Source: JAHOYW01 sp963664605
GTDB taxonomy: Bacteria > Verrucomicrobiota > Lentisphaeria > Victivallales > Victivallaceae
Direction: 5' to 3'
DNA: 64,000 bases
Assembly (NCBI GenBank): GCA_963664605.1
Contig: OY761536.1
Location: 1,116,001 to 1,180,000 of the forward strand
Shown: piece after piece, positions 25,425 through 33,765 of the stretch
Numbering within the stretch: the first letter of the stretch is position 1
Layout of the letters: every line of letters starts with the position of its first letter
Program-made: the position numbers and the translations under genes
Notes under the pieces: generated by a model
What the model was told of the DNA's origin: nothing
The model's input: the letters and a program-made list of their open reading frames with translations, nothing else
The model's database searches: none

Positions 25425-25920
25425 TCACATCTTTCCAGGTCTTGCGCAGGAATTCAGCGGTTTTTTCAATTGCTTCTGGAACACAGCGGGTGTCGGATAA
25501 CACTGGCATGAAATTAGTGTCACCGTTCCAGCGGGGAACGATATGCATATGGAGATGTTCGGCGACTCCGGCCCCGGCTGCATTGCCGAGATTGAATCCA
25601 ACATTGAAAGCATCTGGATACATTGCCGCCTTTAAAACTTTTTTGCAGTCAACGCATAAATCCATTAATTCATGGCGTTCTTCAGTGGTGAGTTTTTCTA
25701 TGTCCCCGATATGGCGGTAGGGAGAAACCATCATATGTCCGGAGTTGTAGGGAAAACGGTTGACTATGACAAAGCATGTTTTGCCGCGATAGACAATGAG
25801 GGGTTCTTCCTGGGAATCTGGATTACTTTGTGCGTTATCGCATAGAAAGCAGGCGCTTCCTTTCTCCCCGCGAATAAATTCAATGCGCCATGGGGCCCAC
25901 AAGGGGCGATTCGAGCTCAT
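25402..25920 (-). CDS. HIT-family nucleotide hydrolase/transferase
   Basis: 172 residues with the histidine triad HLHMHIVPRW near residues 127-136, the catalytic site of HIT proteins, which act on nucleotide phosphates such as Ap4A or AMP-linked substrates. A CFLCDNAQ pair of cysteines near residue 24-27 may bind zinc, as in the Fhit/GalT-like Ap4A hydrolase branch. PWRIEFIRGEKG at the N-terminus is typical for this bacterial subgroup. Convergent with the gene after nifA, divergent from rpmE. Confidence 0.9.
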   Translation of the reverse strand: MSSNRPLWAPWRIEFIRGEKGSACFLCDNAQSNPDSQEEPLIVYRGKTCFVIVNRFPYNSGHMMVSPYRHIGDIEKLTTEERHELMDLCVDCKKVLKAAMYPDAFNVGFNLGNAAGAGVAEHLHMHIVPRWNGDTNFMPVLSDTRCVPEAIEKTAEFLRKTWKDVITPADKS

Positions 25921-25964
25921 ATTTCGAAACTCCTCATTTTTTTGATGATTTCTTCATTTAATTC

Positions 25965-25992
25965 TTGAAATATTTTACAATTACTGTATATT
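25965..25992 (+). promoter_or_regulatory. sigma-70-type promoter before rpmE
   Basis: TTGAAA (25965-25970), 16-base spacer, TATATT (25987-25992). It leaves a leader of about 73 bases before the rpmE ATG, space enough for a leader structure. Confidence 0.45.
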
Positions 25993-26071
25993 CAATAGCT
26001 TTGATTGTCTAATTATATATGTAATTTATATGATAATAATTTAAATATAAGCAAAAAGCAAGGTAGCGAAA

Positions 26072-26278
26072 ATGAAAAAAGATATACATCCAAAGTATGG
26101 CAAAGCGACAATTACCTGTGCGTGTGGACATGTTTGGGATACCCAATCAACTCTGCCCGAAACAAAAGTTGGTATCTGTGCCAAATGTCATCCGTTCTTC
26201 ACAGGAACACAGAAGTTTGTTGACACTGCCGGACGTGTTGAACGTTTCCGTCAGCGTTACGCCAAAAAAGACTCTTAA
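26072..26278 (+). CDS. rpmE: 50S ribosomal protein L31
   Basis: 68 residues, the zinc-binding C+ form of bL31. It opens with MKKDIHPKYGKATITCACGH and continues with CAKCHPFFTGTQKFVDTAGRVERF, the family signature. Cysteines in CAC and CAKC form the metal site. The start at 26072 has AAGGTAGCGAAA upstream. It is followed at once by a terminator and then prfA, the common rpmE-prfA neighbourhood. Confidence 0.97.
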   Translation: MKKDIHPKYGKATITCACGHVWDTQSTLPETKVGICAKCHPFFTGTQKFVDTAGRVERFRQRYAKKDS

Positions 26279-26289
26279 AGCCTTTATTC

Positions 26290-26336
26290 CGCCTGCAGAC
26301 GAATCTCGTTTTGCAGGCGTTTTTTATATAAATTTC
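26290..26336 (+). terminator. terminator after rpmE
   Basis: CGCCTGCA (26290-26297) pairs with TGCAGGCG (26322-26329), a 24-base loop, followed by a T run from 26330. It would separate rpmE from prfA, or act as a partial terminator. Confidence 0.8.
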
Positions 26337-26365
26337 AGCTTGCAGAGCCAGTTTACAGGGAGGAA

Positions 26366-27454
26366 ATGATGACACCACAGGAAATTTCAGGATATATTGA
26401 TAACCTTAGAGATCACTTTAAAGATCTTGAACAGCGTCTTTCCGACCCGTCGATCTACAATAAGCCGCTTGAGGCAAAAGCTGTGGCGCAGGAACACCGC
26501 AAGCTGGATAATTTATTCAAGGACTTTGAATCCTGGAAGACCGCTCTTACTGAAATAGATGAAAACAAACTCATGCTTCAGGAAGAGGAGGACGAAGAGC
26601 TTAAGGAAATGGCAAGCGTTGAACTTGAAGATCTGGAAGTGAGAGCTGAAAAGCTCGAAAGCAGCATACAGCTGGCTTTACTTCCTCCTGACCCCAACGA
26701 TGCGCGCAATATTATCGTTGAGATCCGTCCTGCCGCTGGAGGTGATGAAGCCGCGTTGTTTGCGGGGGACCTTCTTCGGCTCTATACTCATTATTCTGAA
26801 AGCAACGGTTGGAAAGTGGATATTCTCGACCAGACCGCCAGCGACCTTGGCGGAATCAAGTCAGCAGCTTTTTCTCTTTCCGGCGACAGTGTTTACTCTA
26901 GGATGAAATACGAAAGCGGTGTACATCGCGTTCAGCGTGTGCCGACCACAGAATCCGGCGGACGCATCCATACCTCAACTGTAACCGTTTCCGTTATGCC
27001 TGAGGCAGAGGAAGTTGAGCTTGATTTGGATCCGTCAGAACTTCGTATTGACGTTTTCCGGGCTTCCGGCCCCGGCGGACAGTGCGTGAATACTACTGAT
27101 TCGGCGGTTCGTATAACTCATGAGCCGACTGGGGTTTGCGTGGTCAGCCAGCAGGAAAAGTCCCAGCACCGCAACCGTGAAATAGCTATGCGTATTTTGT
27201 GTGCACGCCTGCTTGAGGTCAAACAGCAGGAGGAAGCCAGCAAACAGGCTGCCGACAAACGTTCGCAAATAGGAACCGGCGACCGGAGCGAACGCATCCG
27301 CACTTATAATTATCCGCAGAACCGTGTAACGGACCATCGTTACAACATTACCTTATATCATTTACCAAGGATTCTTGAAGGGGAACTTGATCTTCTTATC
27401 GATCCGATTATATCCATTGACTGCGAGCGTCAATTGGAAGCTTTGAACCAATAA
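26366..27454 (+). CDS. prfA: peptide chain release factor 1
   Basis: About 361 residues. It releases peptides at UAA/UAG. The GGQ motif lies in RASGPGGQCVNTTDSAVR near residue 230, and the codon-recognition loop shows RVPTTESGGRIHTST, the PxT motif of RF1 (RF2 has SPF). Two ATG codons in tandem could start it; GGGAGG ends 5 bases before the second (26369), which may be the preferred one. It heads a run prfA-aroQ-accB-accC on the same strand. Confidence 0.96.
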   Translation: MMTPQEISGYIDNLRDHFKDLEQRLSDPSIYNKPLEAKAVAQEHRKLDNLFKDFESWKTALTEIDENKLMLQEEEDEELKEMASVELEDLEVRAEKLESSIQLALLPPDPNDARNIIVEIRPAAGGDEAALFAGDLLRLYTHYSESNGWKVDILDQTASDLGGIKSAAFSLSGDSVYSRMKYESGVHRVQRVPTTESGGRIHTSTVTVSVMPEAEEVELDLDPSELRIDVFRASGPGGQCVNTTDSAVRITHEPTGVCVVSQQEKSQHRNREIAMRILCARLLEVKQQEEASKQAADKRSQIGTGDRSERIRTYNYPQNRVTDHRYNITLYHLPRILEGELDLLIDPIISIDCERQLEALNQ

Positions 27455-27518
27455 ACGAAGAAAATATTTATTTATTTCAGACTGGTAAAACGTAAAAAAG
27501 GAGTTTATATTAACGCTT

Positions 27519-27956
27519 ATGAAGATTCTATTAATAAATGGACCTAATATGCAGCTCCTCGGAAAACGGGAGCCGGAAATATATGGAAAACTTACTTTAG
27601 ATGAGCTTGAAAGCAATCTGAAAGAAGCAGCCATTGCTTTGGGAGTCCATTTGATTTGCTTCCAGTCAAACCACGAGGGGGACATTGTGGACAGGATTGG
27701 CAGCGCGGCGCAGGACGGTATTGACGCTATTATTATAAATCCTGCTGCTTATACTCACACCAGCGTAGCAATCCACGATGCATTGAAAGCAGTCGCTTTG
27801 CCCGCGGTGGAAGTACATATTAGCAATATCGGGGCTCGCGAAGAATTCCGTCAGGAATCCTTAACGGCTCCTGCCTGCATCGCCATGATTGCCGGCCTTG
27901 GGGTTGATGGATACGAATGGGCATTGCGCTCATTGGTTAAATTAAATAAAAAGTAG
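27519..27956 (+). CDS. aroQ: type II 3-dehydroquinate dehydratase
   Basis: 145 residues. Converts 3-dehydroquinate to 3-dehydroshikimate in aromatic amino acid biosynthesis. The NGPNMQLLGKREPEIYG opening holds the catalytic Arg and Tyr. INPAAYTHTSVAI and VEVHISNIGAREEFR contain the conserved Asn, His and Arg of the dodecameric enzyme. Length is normal. It lies between prfA and accB; aroQ-accB-accC is a common order in bacteria. Confidence 0.96.
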   Translation: MKILLINGPNMQLLGKREPEIYGKLTLDELESNLKEAAIALGVHLICFQSNHEGDIVDRIGSAAQDGIDAIIINPAAYTHTSVAIHDALKAVALPAVEVHISNIGAREEFRQESLTAPACIAMIAGLGVDGYEWALRSLVKLNKK

Positions 27957-27991
27957 TGCAAATATAATAAAACATTATAAGGGTATTTCTT

Positions 27992-28447
27992 ATGAAAATT
28001 GAAGAAATCAAAACAATTGTAAAAATGATGTCCGAAAATGACTTAACTGAGTTTAAAATCGAGGCGGAAGAATATAACCTCTGTATTAAACGCGGTAATG
28101 ATAAAACTCAGGTTTTTGCTGCTCCCGCAATTGCGCCAGCCGCCCCTGTTGCTGCCCCGGCCGCGGCACCCGCAGCACCTGCCGCCGCATCTGCTGCCGC
28201 TCCGGCAGAACCGGAAAATACAATTGATTCTCCAATCGTCGGAACTTTCTATGCCGCTCCGTCCCCTGACGCGAAGCCTTTCGTCAGCGTTGGCGATAAA
28301 GTAACAGCTGACACCGTTGTCTGCATTGTCGAAGCGATGAAAGTCATGAACGAGATCAAAGCTGAGAAGGCGGGCGTAATCAAAGAGATCCTGGTTGAAA
28401 ATTCCACTCCTGTAGAGTATGGACAGGCCCTTTTTGTTATTGAATAA
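27992..28447 (+). CDS. accB: biotin carboxyl carrier protein of acetyl-CoA carboxylase
   Basis: 151 residues. N-terminal domain, an Ala/Pro-rich mobile linker (about 43-73), and a C-terminal biotinyl domain with EAMKVMNEI. The biotinylated Lys is K117. It carries carboxybiotin between AccC and the AccAD transferase in fatty acid synthesis. It lies 19 bases upstream of accC. Confidence 0.97.
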   Translation: MKIEEIKTIVKMMSENDLTEFKIEAEEYNLCIKRGNDKTQVFAAPAIAPAAPVAAPAAAPAAPAAASAAAPAEPENTIDSPIVGTFYAAPSPDAKPFVSVGDKVTADTVVCIVEAMKVMNEIKAEKAGVIKEILVENSTPVEYGQALFVIE

Positions 28448-28465
28448 ATCAACAGGAATGCGAAT

Positions 28466-29815
28466 ATGTTTAATAAAATACTTATTGCCAATCGTGGAGA
28501 AATCGCTTTACGCATTATTCGCGCCTGTCGCGAACTTGGCGTAAAAACCGTTGTCGTATATTCGGAAGCGGATCATGATTCTCTCCCGGTAAGACTGGCT
28601 GACGAAGCCGTTTGTATCGGTCCTCCACAGCCGTTGAGCAGTTATCTTCTGATAGAAAGAATTATCAGTGTTGCTGAAATATGCGACGTTGACGCTATTC
28701 ATCCCGGATATGGTTTCCTGGCTGAGAATGCGCATTTTGCTGAAATATGCAGAGACTGCAACATTACATTTATCGGGCCGACCCCTGAAGCGATGCGCGC
28801 GCTTGGCGACAAAGCTGTTGCCCGTGATACTATGAAAGAGGCCGGGGTTCCTATTACTCCCGGTAGCGACGGACTCATTCATCATGAGAAAGATGCTATA
28901 AAAATAGCTCATAAACTGGGATATCCGGTTATCATTAAAGCTACGGCAGGCGGCGGCGGGCGCGGCATGCGTATCGCTCATAACGACGCCAGTTTGATAC
29001 AAGGATACCATTCCGCCCGGACTGAGGCTGAAAACGCTTTCGGGAACGGTGCGGTTTATATGGAAAAATTCCTGGTCAATCCTAAGCATATTGAAGTCCA
29101 GATTATTGCTGATAACCATGGACATGTTGTTCATCTTGGAGAACGTGATTGTTCTATTCAACGCCGCCAGCAGAAGCTTATCGAAGAGGCTCCTTCTCCG
29201 GCGCTTAATGAAAAACTGCGTGAAAAAATGGGACGCTCCGCGGTCAAAGCCGCGAAAGCTGCAAAATATAATAATGCGGGTACTATCGAATTCCTGTTCT
29301 CTGAAGGCGAATTCTATTTCATGGAAATGAATACTCGTATTCAAGTTGAACACTGTGTGACTGAAGAAGTTACCGGAATCGATCTGATTAAAGAGCAGAT
29401 TAATGTTGCCGCCGGCAAAAAATTATCTTTCACTCAAAAAGATATTAAGCTTACCGGACATGCTATCGAATGCCGTATTAATGCTGAAAATCCGGACAAA
29501 AACTTTACACCTAATCCAGGAAAGATTGACTTATTTATTCCGCCGGGCGGTATCGGCGTACGCATGGATTCACATGCCTATTCGGGATATGTTATTCCTC
29601 CGTATTATGACAGTATGATCGGTAAATTGATTGTTCATGGCAAAGACCGCAAACAGGCTCTGGAAAGATGTCGCCGAGCTCTTGAGGAATTTATTGTCGA
29701 AGGTGTCAGCACCACTATTCCGTTCTCTCTTGAGGTTCTTAATAAAAAGGATTTTGTTCAAGGGAAGTTTGATACGGGATTCTTGGAAAAAATGATTAAT
29801 GAAAAACCCAAATAA
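28466..29815 (+). CDS. accC: biotin carboxylase subunit of acetyl-CoA carboxylase
   Basis: 449 residues, ATP-grasp enzyme that carboxylates biotin on AccB. Signature segments: KILIANRGEIALRIIRAC at the start, the Gly-rich ATP loop KATAGGGGRGMRIA, HLGERDCSIQRRQQKL, and MNTRIQVEHCVTEEVTG with the catalytic residues. Length equals standard AccC. Part of the prfA-aroQ-accBC run. Confidence 0.97.
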   Translation: MFNKILIANRGEIALRIIRACRELGVKTVVVYSEADHDSLPVRLADEAVCIGPPQPLSSYLLIERIISVAEICDVDAIHPGYGFLAENAHFAEICRDCNITFIGPTPEAMRALGDKAVARDTMKEAGVPITPGSDGLIHHEKDAIKIAHKLGYPVIIKATAGGGGRGMRIAHNDASLIQGYHSARTEAENAFGNGAVYMEKFLVNPKHIEVQIIADNHGHVVHLGERDCSIQRRQQKLIEEAPSPALNEKLREKMGRSAVKAAKAAKYNNAGTIEFLFSEGEFYFMEMNTRIQVEHCVTEEVTGIDLIKEQINVAAGKKLSFTQKDIKLTGHAIECRINAENPDKNFTPNPGKIDLFIPPGGIGVRMDSHAYSGYVIPPYYDSMIGKLIVHGKDRKQALERCRRALEEFIVEGVSTTIPFSLEVLNKKDFVQGKFDTGFLEKMINEKPK

Positions 29816-29855
29816 TATCGTTTTTTGAGGTAAATTTAAAAAGGAGAATATTATT

Positions 29856-30305
29856 ATGAAACAACCAGTTTCAAAGCAGGAAAAAGTCAATAACGCAGTC
29901 AAGGAAGCCGCTTCTTGTGAAAAAACTAACGAACTCGGACTGGTCAAAATTCATGGAAACGTCATATCGTCAATTGTTCGCCGTGCAGCATTGTCAATAG
30001 ACGGGATTTCCAGATTGTCCGGCAGTTCTTTTGTTGATAATATTGCTGAAATCGTCGGCAGCCGTAAAATGCATGACCGTGCGATCGCAATTGAGATAGA
30101 TGAAGACAAGGTTGCTGTTGAGATAAAAGTCAACCTTCTCTTCGGCTATAATGTGCCGGAAATCGCGGCACAGCTCCAGTCTGTGATTATCGAAGAGGTG
30201 GAAAAGGTTACCGGTATGACTGTTACCAATGTCAGTGTTATAATTCAGGAAATCGAAGAAGCTCCGGTTGTTGAAACTAAAGAACCGGAAGAAATCGCAG
30301 AATAA
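29856..30305 (+). CDS. Asp23/Gls24 family protein
   Basis: 149 residues. The core LGLVKIHGNVISSIVRRAALSIDG (about 30-53) and the following VAVEIKVNLLFGYNVPEIAAQLQ are the Asp23/Gls24 (alkaline shock protein, YqhY/YloU) domain. In Bacillus, YqhY is likewise encoded after accBC and influences acetyl-CoA carboxylase activity. The same order here supports a link to lipid metabolism. The N- and C-terminal ends are short charged tails. AAGGAG precedes the ATG. Confidence 0.9.
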   Translation: MKQPVSKQEKVNNAVKEAASCEKTNELGLVKIHGNVISSIVRRAALSIDGISRLSGSSFVDNIAEIVGSRKMHDRAIAIEIDEDKVAVEIKVNLLFGYNVPEIAAQLQSVIIEEVEKVTGMTVTNVSVIIQEIEEAPVVETKEPEEIAE

Positions 30306-30341
30306 CAGCCTTGAAAATCTGCGTAGTTGGTTGAATATTTA

Positions 30342-30362
30342 TCCGGGGGGGAAACTCCCGGA
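30342..30362 (+). other. short GC-rich hairpin before the AmaP-like gene
   Basis: TCCGGG at 30342-30347 pairs with CCCGGA at 30357-30362. It lies in the 104-base gap after the Asp23 gene. A T run is absent, so it may be an RNA processing or attenuation hairpin. Confidence 0.3.
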
Positions 30363-30409
30363 GGATATAGGGTCGTTTGGAATTTTAATTAAAAACAGGA
30401 AGATTAAAA

Positions 30410-31057
30410 ATGATAGCCTTTCTAAAAAGTATTTTGACCGCGATAAATATACCAATTACTGATTTTAACTTAGGTTATTTCTTCGCGCTGGTCGTCGTGG
30501 GGTCCACATTACTGGCTCTGTTTATAATTCGTATCATACTGAAAATAATTTTTAGAAAAAAACGCTGTCACACTATCAGTATAAAAGCTGATAATGGTTG
30601 CGCGTTTATTTCCTGTTCTGCTATCCTGGCGGTAATTAAAGCTCTGGAAAAAGAATTCAGCGCGCTTACAATCAATAAAGTTAACCTGTTTCGCTACAGA
30701 AATAAGCCGTTCCTGGAAATTTATCTGGATTTTGACGCATCAAAAGGCGGGCTCCCCGCTCATGCGGAAAAATTCAAGTTGCGTGTGATTCAAACTTTAG
30801 AGGCTCTTTTTGGCATCAAGAACATCAAAAAAGTACACCTGCATTTGCGGCATGTTCAATTACACGATGCCGATATTCTGAAAACAGAAAAAATTACTGT
30901 GGAAACTCATAAAACAGCGGAGATATCTGTTGGCTCTTTAAAGCTTCCTGAAAAGGAAAAAAAGGAGGAGAAGAAAGAGGAGAAAACGGAAAAAGCAGCT
31001 GATGACAAAAAGGATGAAAAAAAGAACGTACCAGAAGATAAAAAGGACAAAAAATAG
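30410..31057 (+). CDS. membrane-anchored Asp23-like (AmaP-like) protein
   Basis: 215 residues. An N-terminal transmembrane helix (about 22-48, FFALVVVGSTLLALFIIRIIL) is followed by an Asp23-like domain (about 58-150) and a Lys/Glu-rich low-complexity tail. Firmicute AmaP anchors Asp23 at the membrane. The adjacent soluble Asp23 gene suggests the same pairing here. AmaP has two transmembrane helices and only one is clear here, so the identification is by architecture. The tail codons overlap the start of the maf reading frame. Confidence 0.75.
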   Translation: MIAFLKSILTAINIPITDFNLGYFFALVVVGSTLLALFIIRIILKIIFRKKRCHTISIKADNGCAFISCSAILAVIKALEKEFSALTINKVNLFRYRNKPFLEIYLDFDASKGGLPAHAEKFKLRVIQTLEALFGIKNIKKVHLHLRHVQLHDADILKTEKITVETHKTAEISVGSLKLPEKEKKEEKKEEKTEKAADDKKDEKKNVPEDKKDKK

Positions 31058-31628
31058 TTCTCTGCGAATAATTCTGGCATCAGGTTCTGAACGGCGCAGG
31101 CAGTTGCTCAATGAGATGGGACTGGATTTTATCCAAGTCCCGTCTTCTGTTAAAGAGTTCGGAAATAAATGTTATTATTCTGAAGTCGCTATGCATAATG
31201 CTGTTCGTAAAGCGCATGATATAGCTGAAAAATATCCCGATGGCCTGGTAATCGGTGTTGATACTGTAATCGAATATCAGGAGCAGATTATCGGTAAACC
31301 TGAAAACCTTGAAGATGCCAAAGCAATTCTCTTAAAACTTGCCAATGACAGCCATTTCGTTGTGAGTGCGGTAAGTTTGCAGTCGTTGAACGCAAGAATA
31401 CGCTGTAACTTTGCGGTCAGCACCAAAGTTAATTTCAAGAATTTTTCCCCGGAAGTTGTAGATAAATACCTTTCCATGGTCGATGTTTTGGATAAAGCAG
31501 GAGCCTACGCCATTCAGGAGCACGGCGAAATGCTCGTCGATTCTATTGATGGCCCGCTTGACAACGTAATAGGCCTTCCCTGTGAAGCCTTGCGCAAAGC
31601 TCTTGATGCGATAAATCTTTTATATTAA
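31002..31628 (+). CDS. maf: Maf-like nucleoside triphosphate pyrophosphatase
   Basis: Up to 208 residues; the conserved part begins at LRIILASGSERRRQLL (from about 31062). It hydrolyses non-canonical or pyrimidine NTPs (dTTP/UTP type) and has been linked to cell division arrest. GVDTVIEY holds the catalytic Asp, and EQIIGKPENLEDAKAILL and AYAIQEHGEMLVDSIDG follow. The start is uncertain: the ATG at 31002 gives a basic extension of about 20 residues inside the AmaP-like gene, while a CTG at 31062 would remove it. The reading-frame overlap suggests coupled translation. Confidence 0.9.
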   Translation: MTKRMKKRTYQKIKRTKNSSLRIILASGSERRRQLLNEMGLDFIQVPSSVKEFGNKCYYSEVAMHNAVRKAHDIAEKYPDGLVIGVDTVIEYQEQIIGKPENLEDAKAILLKLANDSHFVVSAVSLQSLNARIRCNFAVSTKVNFKNFSPEVVDKYLSMVDVLDKAGAYAIQEHGEMLVDSIDGPLDNVIGLPCEALRKALDAINLLY

Positions 31629-31633
31629 AGAGT

Positions 31634-31669
31634 TAATTTCAAAACTCTCACGGCAGATCTTTGAAATTA
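31634..31669. repeat. 10-bp inverted repeat after maf
   Basis: TAATTTCAAA (31634-31643) and TTTGAAATTA (31660-31669) form a perfect AT-rich stem with a 16-base loop, just after the maf stop. There is no T run directly after it. It is a possible weak terminator. Confidence 0.4.
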
Positions 31670-31734
31670 GTTCTAAAAACATTTGAAAGAAAACTTCTAG
31701 AAAATTCCTTTTTCCGGATATCTTATTAAATTAC

Positions 31735-31763
31735 TTTACAATTATTCAGCTTTGCTGTATACT
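31735..31763 (+). promoter_or_regulatory. sigma-70-type promoter of the membrane protein at 31795
   Basis: TTTACA (31735-31740), a 17-base spacer and TATACT (31758-31763) match the -35/-10 consensus well. Transcription would start about 25 bases before the ATG. Confidence 0.7.
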
Positions 31764-31794
31764 ACATTGATGACAGTTAATCCGGGAGTTTATT

Positions 31795-32787
31795 ATGAGT
31801 GATATAAGATGCTTTGGTGCTTTTGTACGGGCGTTTCGGCGCATGACTGCAATATTATTTTATCCTTTTTCTTTGTCCAAATGGATGATTTTAGGTTTTT
31901 GCGCATGGCTGACTATTGTTTTTAACAGCCAGGGAGGCGGCATGGGTGGAGGCTTTTATTTCAAGTTTTCCGATACCAGCAATCTTCCATATGTTGTTTC
32001 ACGCATCGGGAATTTTCTGAAAGATGTTTTTCTCGGCGATGTTTTTTTTGTCGGCGGTATCTGTAATTATTTCAAGATAGAGCAGTCTGTATTCTGGTTT
32101 GTGGTATTCGGGACTGCCGTAAGCGTATTCATTATGTTGCTTGTTAATCTAATTCTCGTTTGGGTGAGCTGCCGCTTTAAATTCATCTTTATAGACAATA
32201 TTGCGAATAACAGCACTGAAATAAAAAATCCTTGGAAGAAGTTTAAGAAATGTGGTAACTCTGCTTTCCAGTGGTTACTTATTTTTGTAATAATCAGTGT
32301 TTTATTCATGTTGATTATTTTTGTTATTGGCTTTTCATTATTGTATCCGGTAGTACAGGATTTTATTACGACAAAAACCTTGAAAATATCAGATTTTAAC
32401 AGTTTTTTACTTATTTTAACTATAGCTGTATTTATGAGTGGTATGGTGATTTTATTTTTTAGATATTATTTCTTCAATGAATTTGTTTTGCCGATCATGT
32501 ATAAAAAAAATATGACAGCCCAAAATGCCTACCGGGAATTTTTAAAACTTTTTACAGCAAATCCCTTGATATTCATCAAGTTCTGGTTGTTTCAGGTACT
32601 AGCGAACATCGTCTGCGGATTTGCGGTGATTCTTTTTATCATAGCGACTTGCGGAATTATCGTTGTTCCTATGCTCATACCATATCTGGGGGTGCTTGTG
32701 ATTTTACCGATACTTGTTTTTCACCGCGCGCAGTCAATGGAACTGCTGGCGGCTTTCGGAAAGGAATATTCACCTTATTCTGATTGA
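31795..32787 (+). CDS. polytopic membrane protein of unknown function
   Basis: 330 residues with about six hydrophobic helices (near residues 35, 105, 160-190, 205-230, 270 and 300). The opening AFRRMTAILFYPFSLSKWMILGFCAWL resembles a family of bacterial integral membrane proteins seen in planctomycete-like genomes (DUF7544-type), but I cannot confirm that. A Gly-rich loop (GGGMGGGF, about 50-57) follows the first helix. It stands alone with its own promoter, convergent with the CNNM genes. No catalytic motif is visible. Confidence 0.75.
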   Translation: MSDIRCFGAFVRAFRRMTAILFYPFSLSKWMILGFCAWLTIVFNSQGGGMGGGFYFKFSDTSNLPYVVSRIGNFLKDVFLGDVFFVGGICNYFKIEQSVFWFVVFGTAVSVFIMLLVNLILVWVSCRFKFIFIDNIANNSTEIKNPWKKFKKCGNSAFQWLLIFVIISVLFMLIIFVIGFSLLYPVVQDFITTKTLKISDFNSFLLILTIAVFMSGMVILFFRYYFFNEFVLPIMYKKNMTAQNAYREFLKLFTANPLIFIKFWLFQVLANIVCGFAVILFIIATCGIIVVPMLIPYLGVLVILPILVFHRAQSMELLAAFGKEYSPYSD

Positions 32788-32793
32788 TGCGTA

Positions 32794-33765
32794 TTAAGCA
32801 AACAGCTTATCTGAAACATCGCGTGGTGTGACTATTCCTATTGCTTTGCCGTCGGGGGCTTTAACCGCCAGCATGCGGCAGTTGTGTTTCTGAGCACTGG
32901 TGATGACGTCCGGTAGCGATTGTCTGGAATCGAGGAAGAATAATTCATGCATGCATGCGGTTACGGTCAATTTGCTCCAGGTTTGTTCGTTGGTGGAAAA
33001 TATTGCTTCATAGATGCTGAATATCCCTATCCATTCGCCGCGTTTCGCTTTGACGGGCAAAAGTGAAATGTCATGTTTCTTGCATAATTCAGCGGCTTCG
33101 CTGATAGTTGTCATGGCGCTGACATGTACAACATCTGTAAAAGGGGTGACGATGTCCTTGACCTGAAGATGATGGAACTGTAGTGAACGGTCCAGGATGT
33201 CGGCGGCATCAGAGTCAATAACTCCTTGTTTTTCGCTGTCCCGGATCAGGTAGCGGAAATCATCCCGCATTATCCAGGTTGGCTTGGCGCTGTTTTTTTC
33301 CCTGTCCAGAAGTTTGATGCAGCCGCTGGTGAACATGGCTATCAGTTTGGAAACCGGATAGAGAATAATCAGCATGAACATCAGCATAGGCGCAAAAAAT
33401 GTACAGCGTTTCGCCGGAGCCTGCCGGAACCAGTTTTTAGGTATTATTTCCGGGAATAAAAGAAATATCGGCAGAATTATAGTTACTGTCCAGGCGGCTG
33501 AGCTTTCCGACATCCCGGTATCAAGTGCTACCAGTTTGGCTAGTACCGAAGCGCAAACATTACAAATATTAGTTCCTACCAGAGTTGTCGCCAGCATTAA
33601 GGCTGGACGATCAAGGATATACTGGACCATAGCGGCACGTTTGCTGCCGTTTTTTACCAAAGTTGCGATTCGCGACTTCTGGCATGATATGAGCCCGATT
33701 TCATTGCCGCTGAAAAATGCTGTCAGCAAAATAACTATTAGGAGAAGTATTATATACATTCGCAT
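32794..33765 (-). CDS. CNNM/CorC-type membrane protein with CBS pair
   Basis: 323 residues: an N-terminal DUF21 membrane domain (about 1-150, with FFSGNEIGLISCQKSR near residue 18-33 and a PEIIPKNW motif), then two CBS domains (about 190-320). Such proteins transport or sense Mg/divalent cations. The C-terminal CorC_HlyC domain of the longer paralogue is lacking. It overlaps the upstream paralogue by 16 bases, suggesting a two-subunit or tandem-duplicated system. Confidence 0.88.
   Translation of the reverse strand: MRMYIILLLIVILLTAFFSGNEIGLISCQKSRIATLVKNGSKRAAMVQYILDRPALMLATTLVGTNICNVCASVLAKLVALDTGMSESSAAWTVTIILPIFLLFPEIIPKNWFRQAPAKRCTFFAPMLMFMLIILYPVSKLIAMFTSGCIKLLDREKNSAKPTWIMRDDFRYLIRDSEKQGVIDSDAADILDRSLQFHHLQVKDIVTPFTDVVHVSAMTTISEAAELCKKHDISLLPVKAKRGEWIGIFSIYEAIFSTNEQTWSKLTVTACMHELFFLDSRQSLPDVITSAQKHNCRMLAVKAPDGKAIGIVTPRDVSDKLFA

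Noticed and set aside
30410..31057. Lys/Glu-rich tail of the AmaP-like protein as a possible frameshift artefact
   Set aside because: The frame stays open to a clean stop and the low-complexity tail is plausible, so it is kept as part of the gene.
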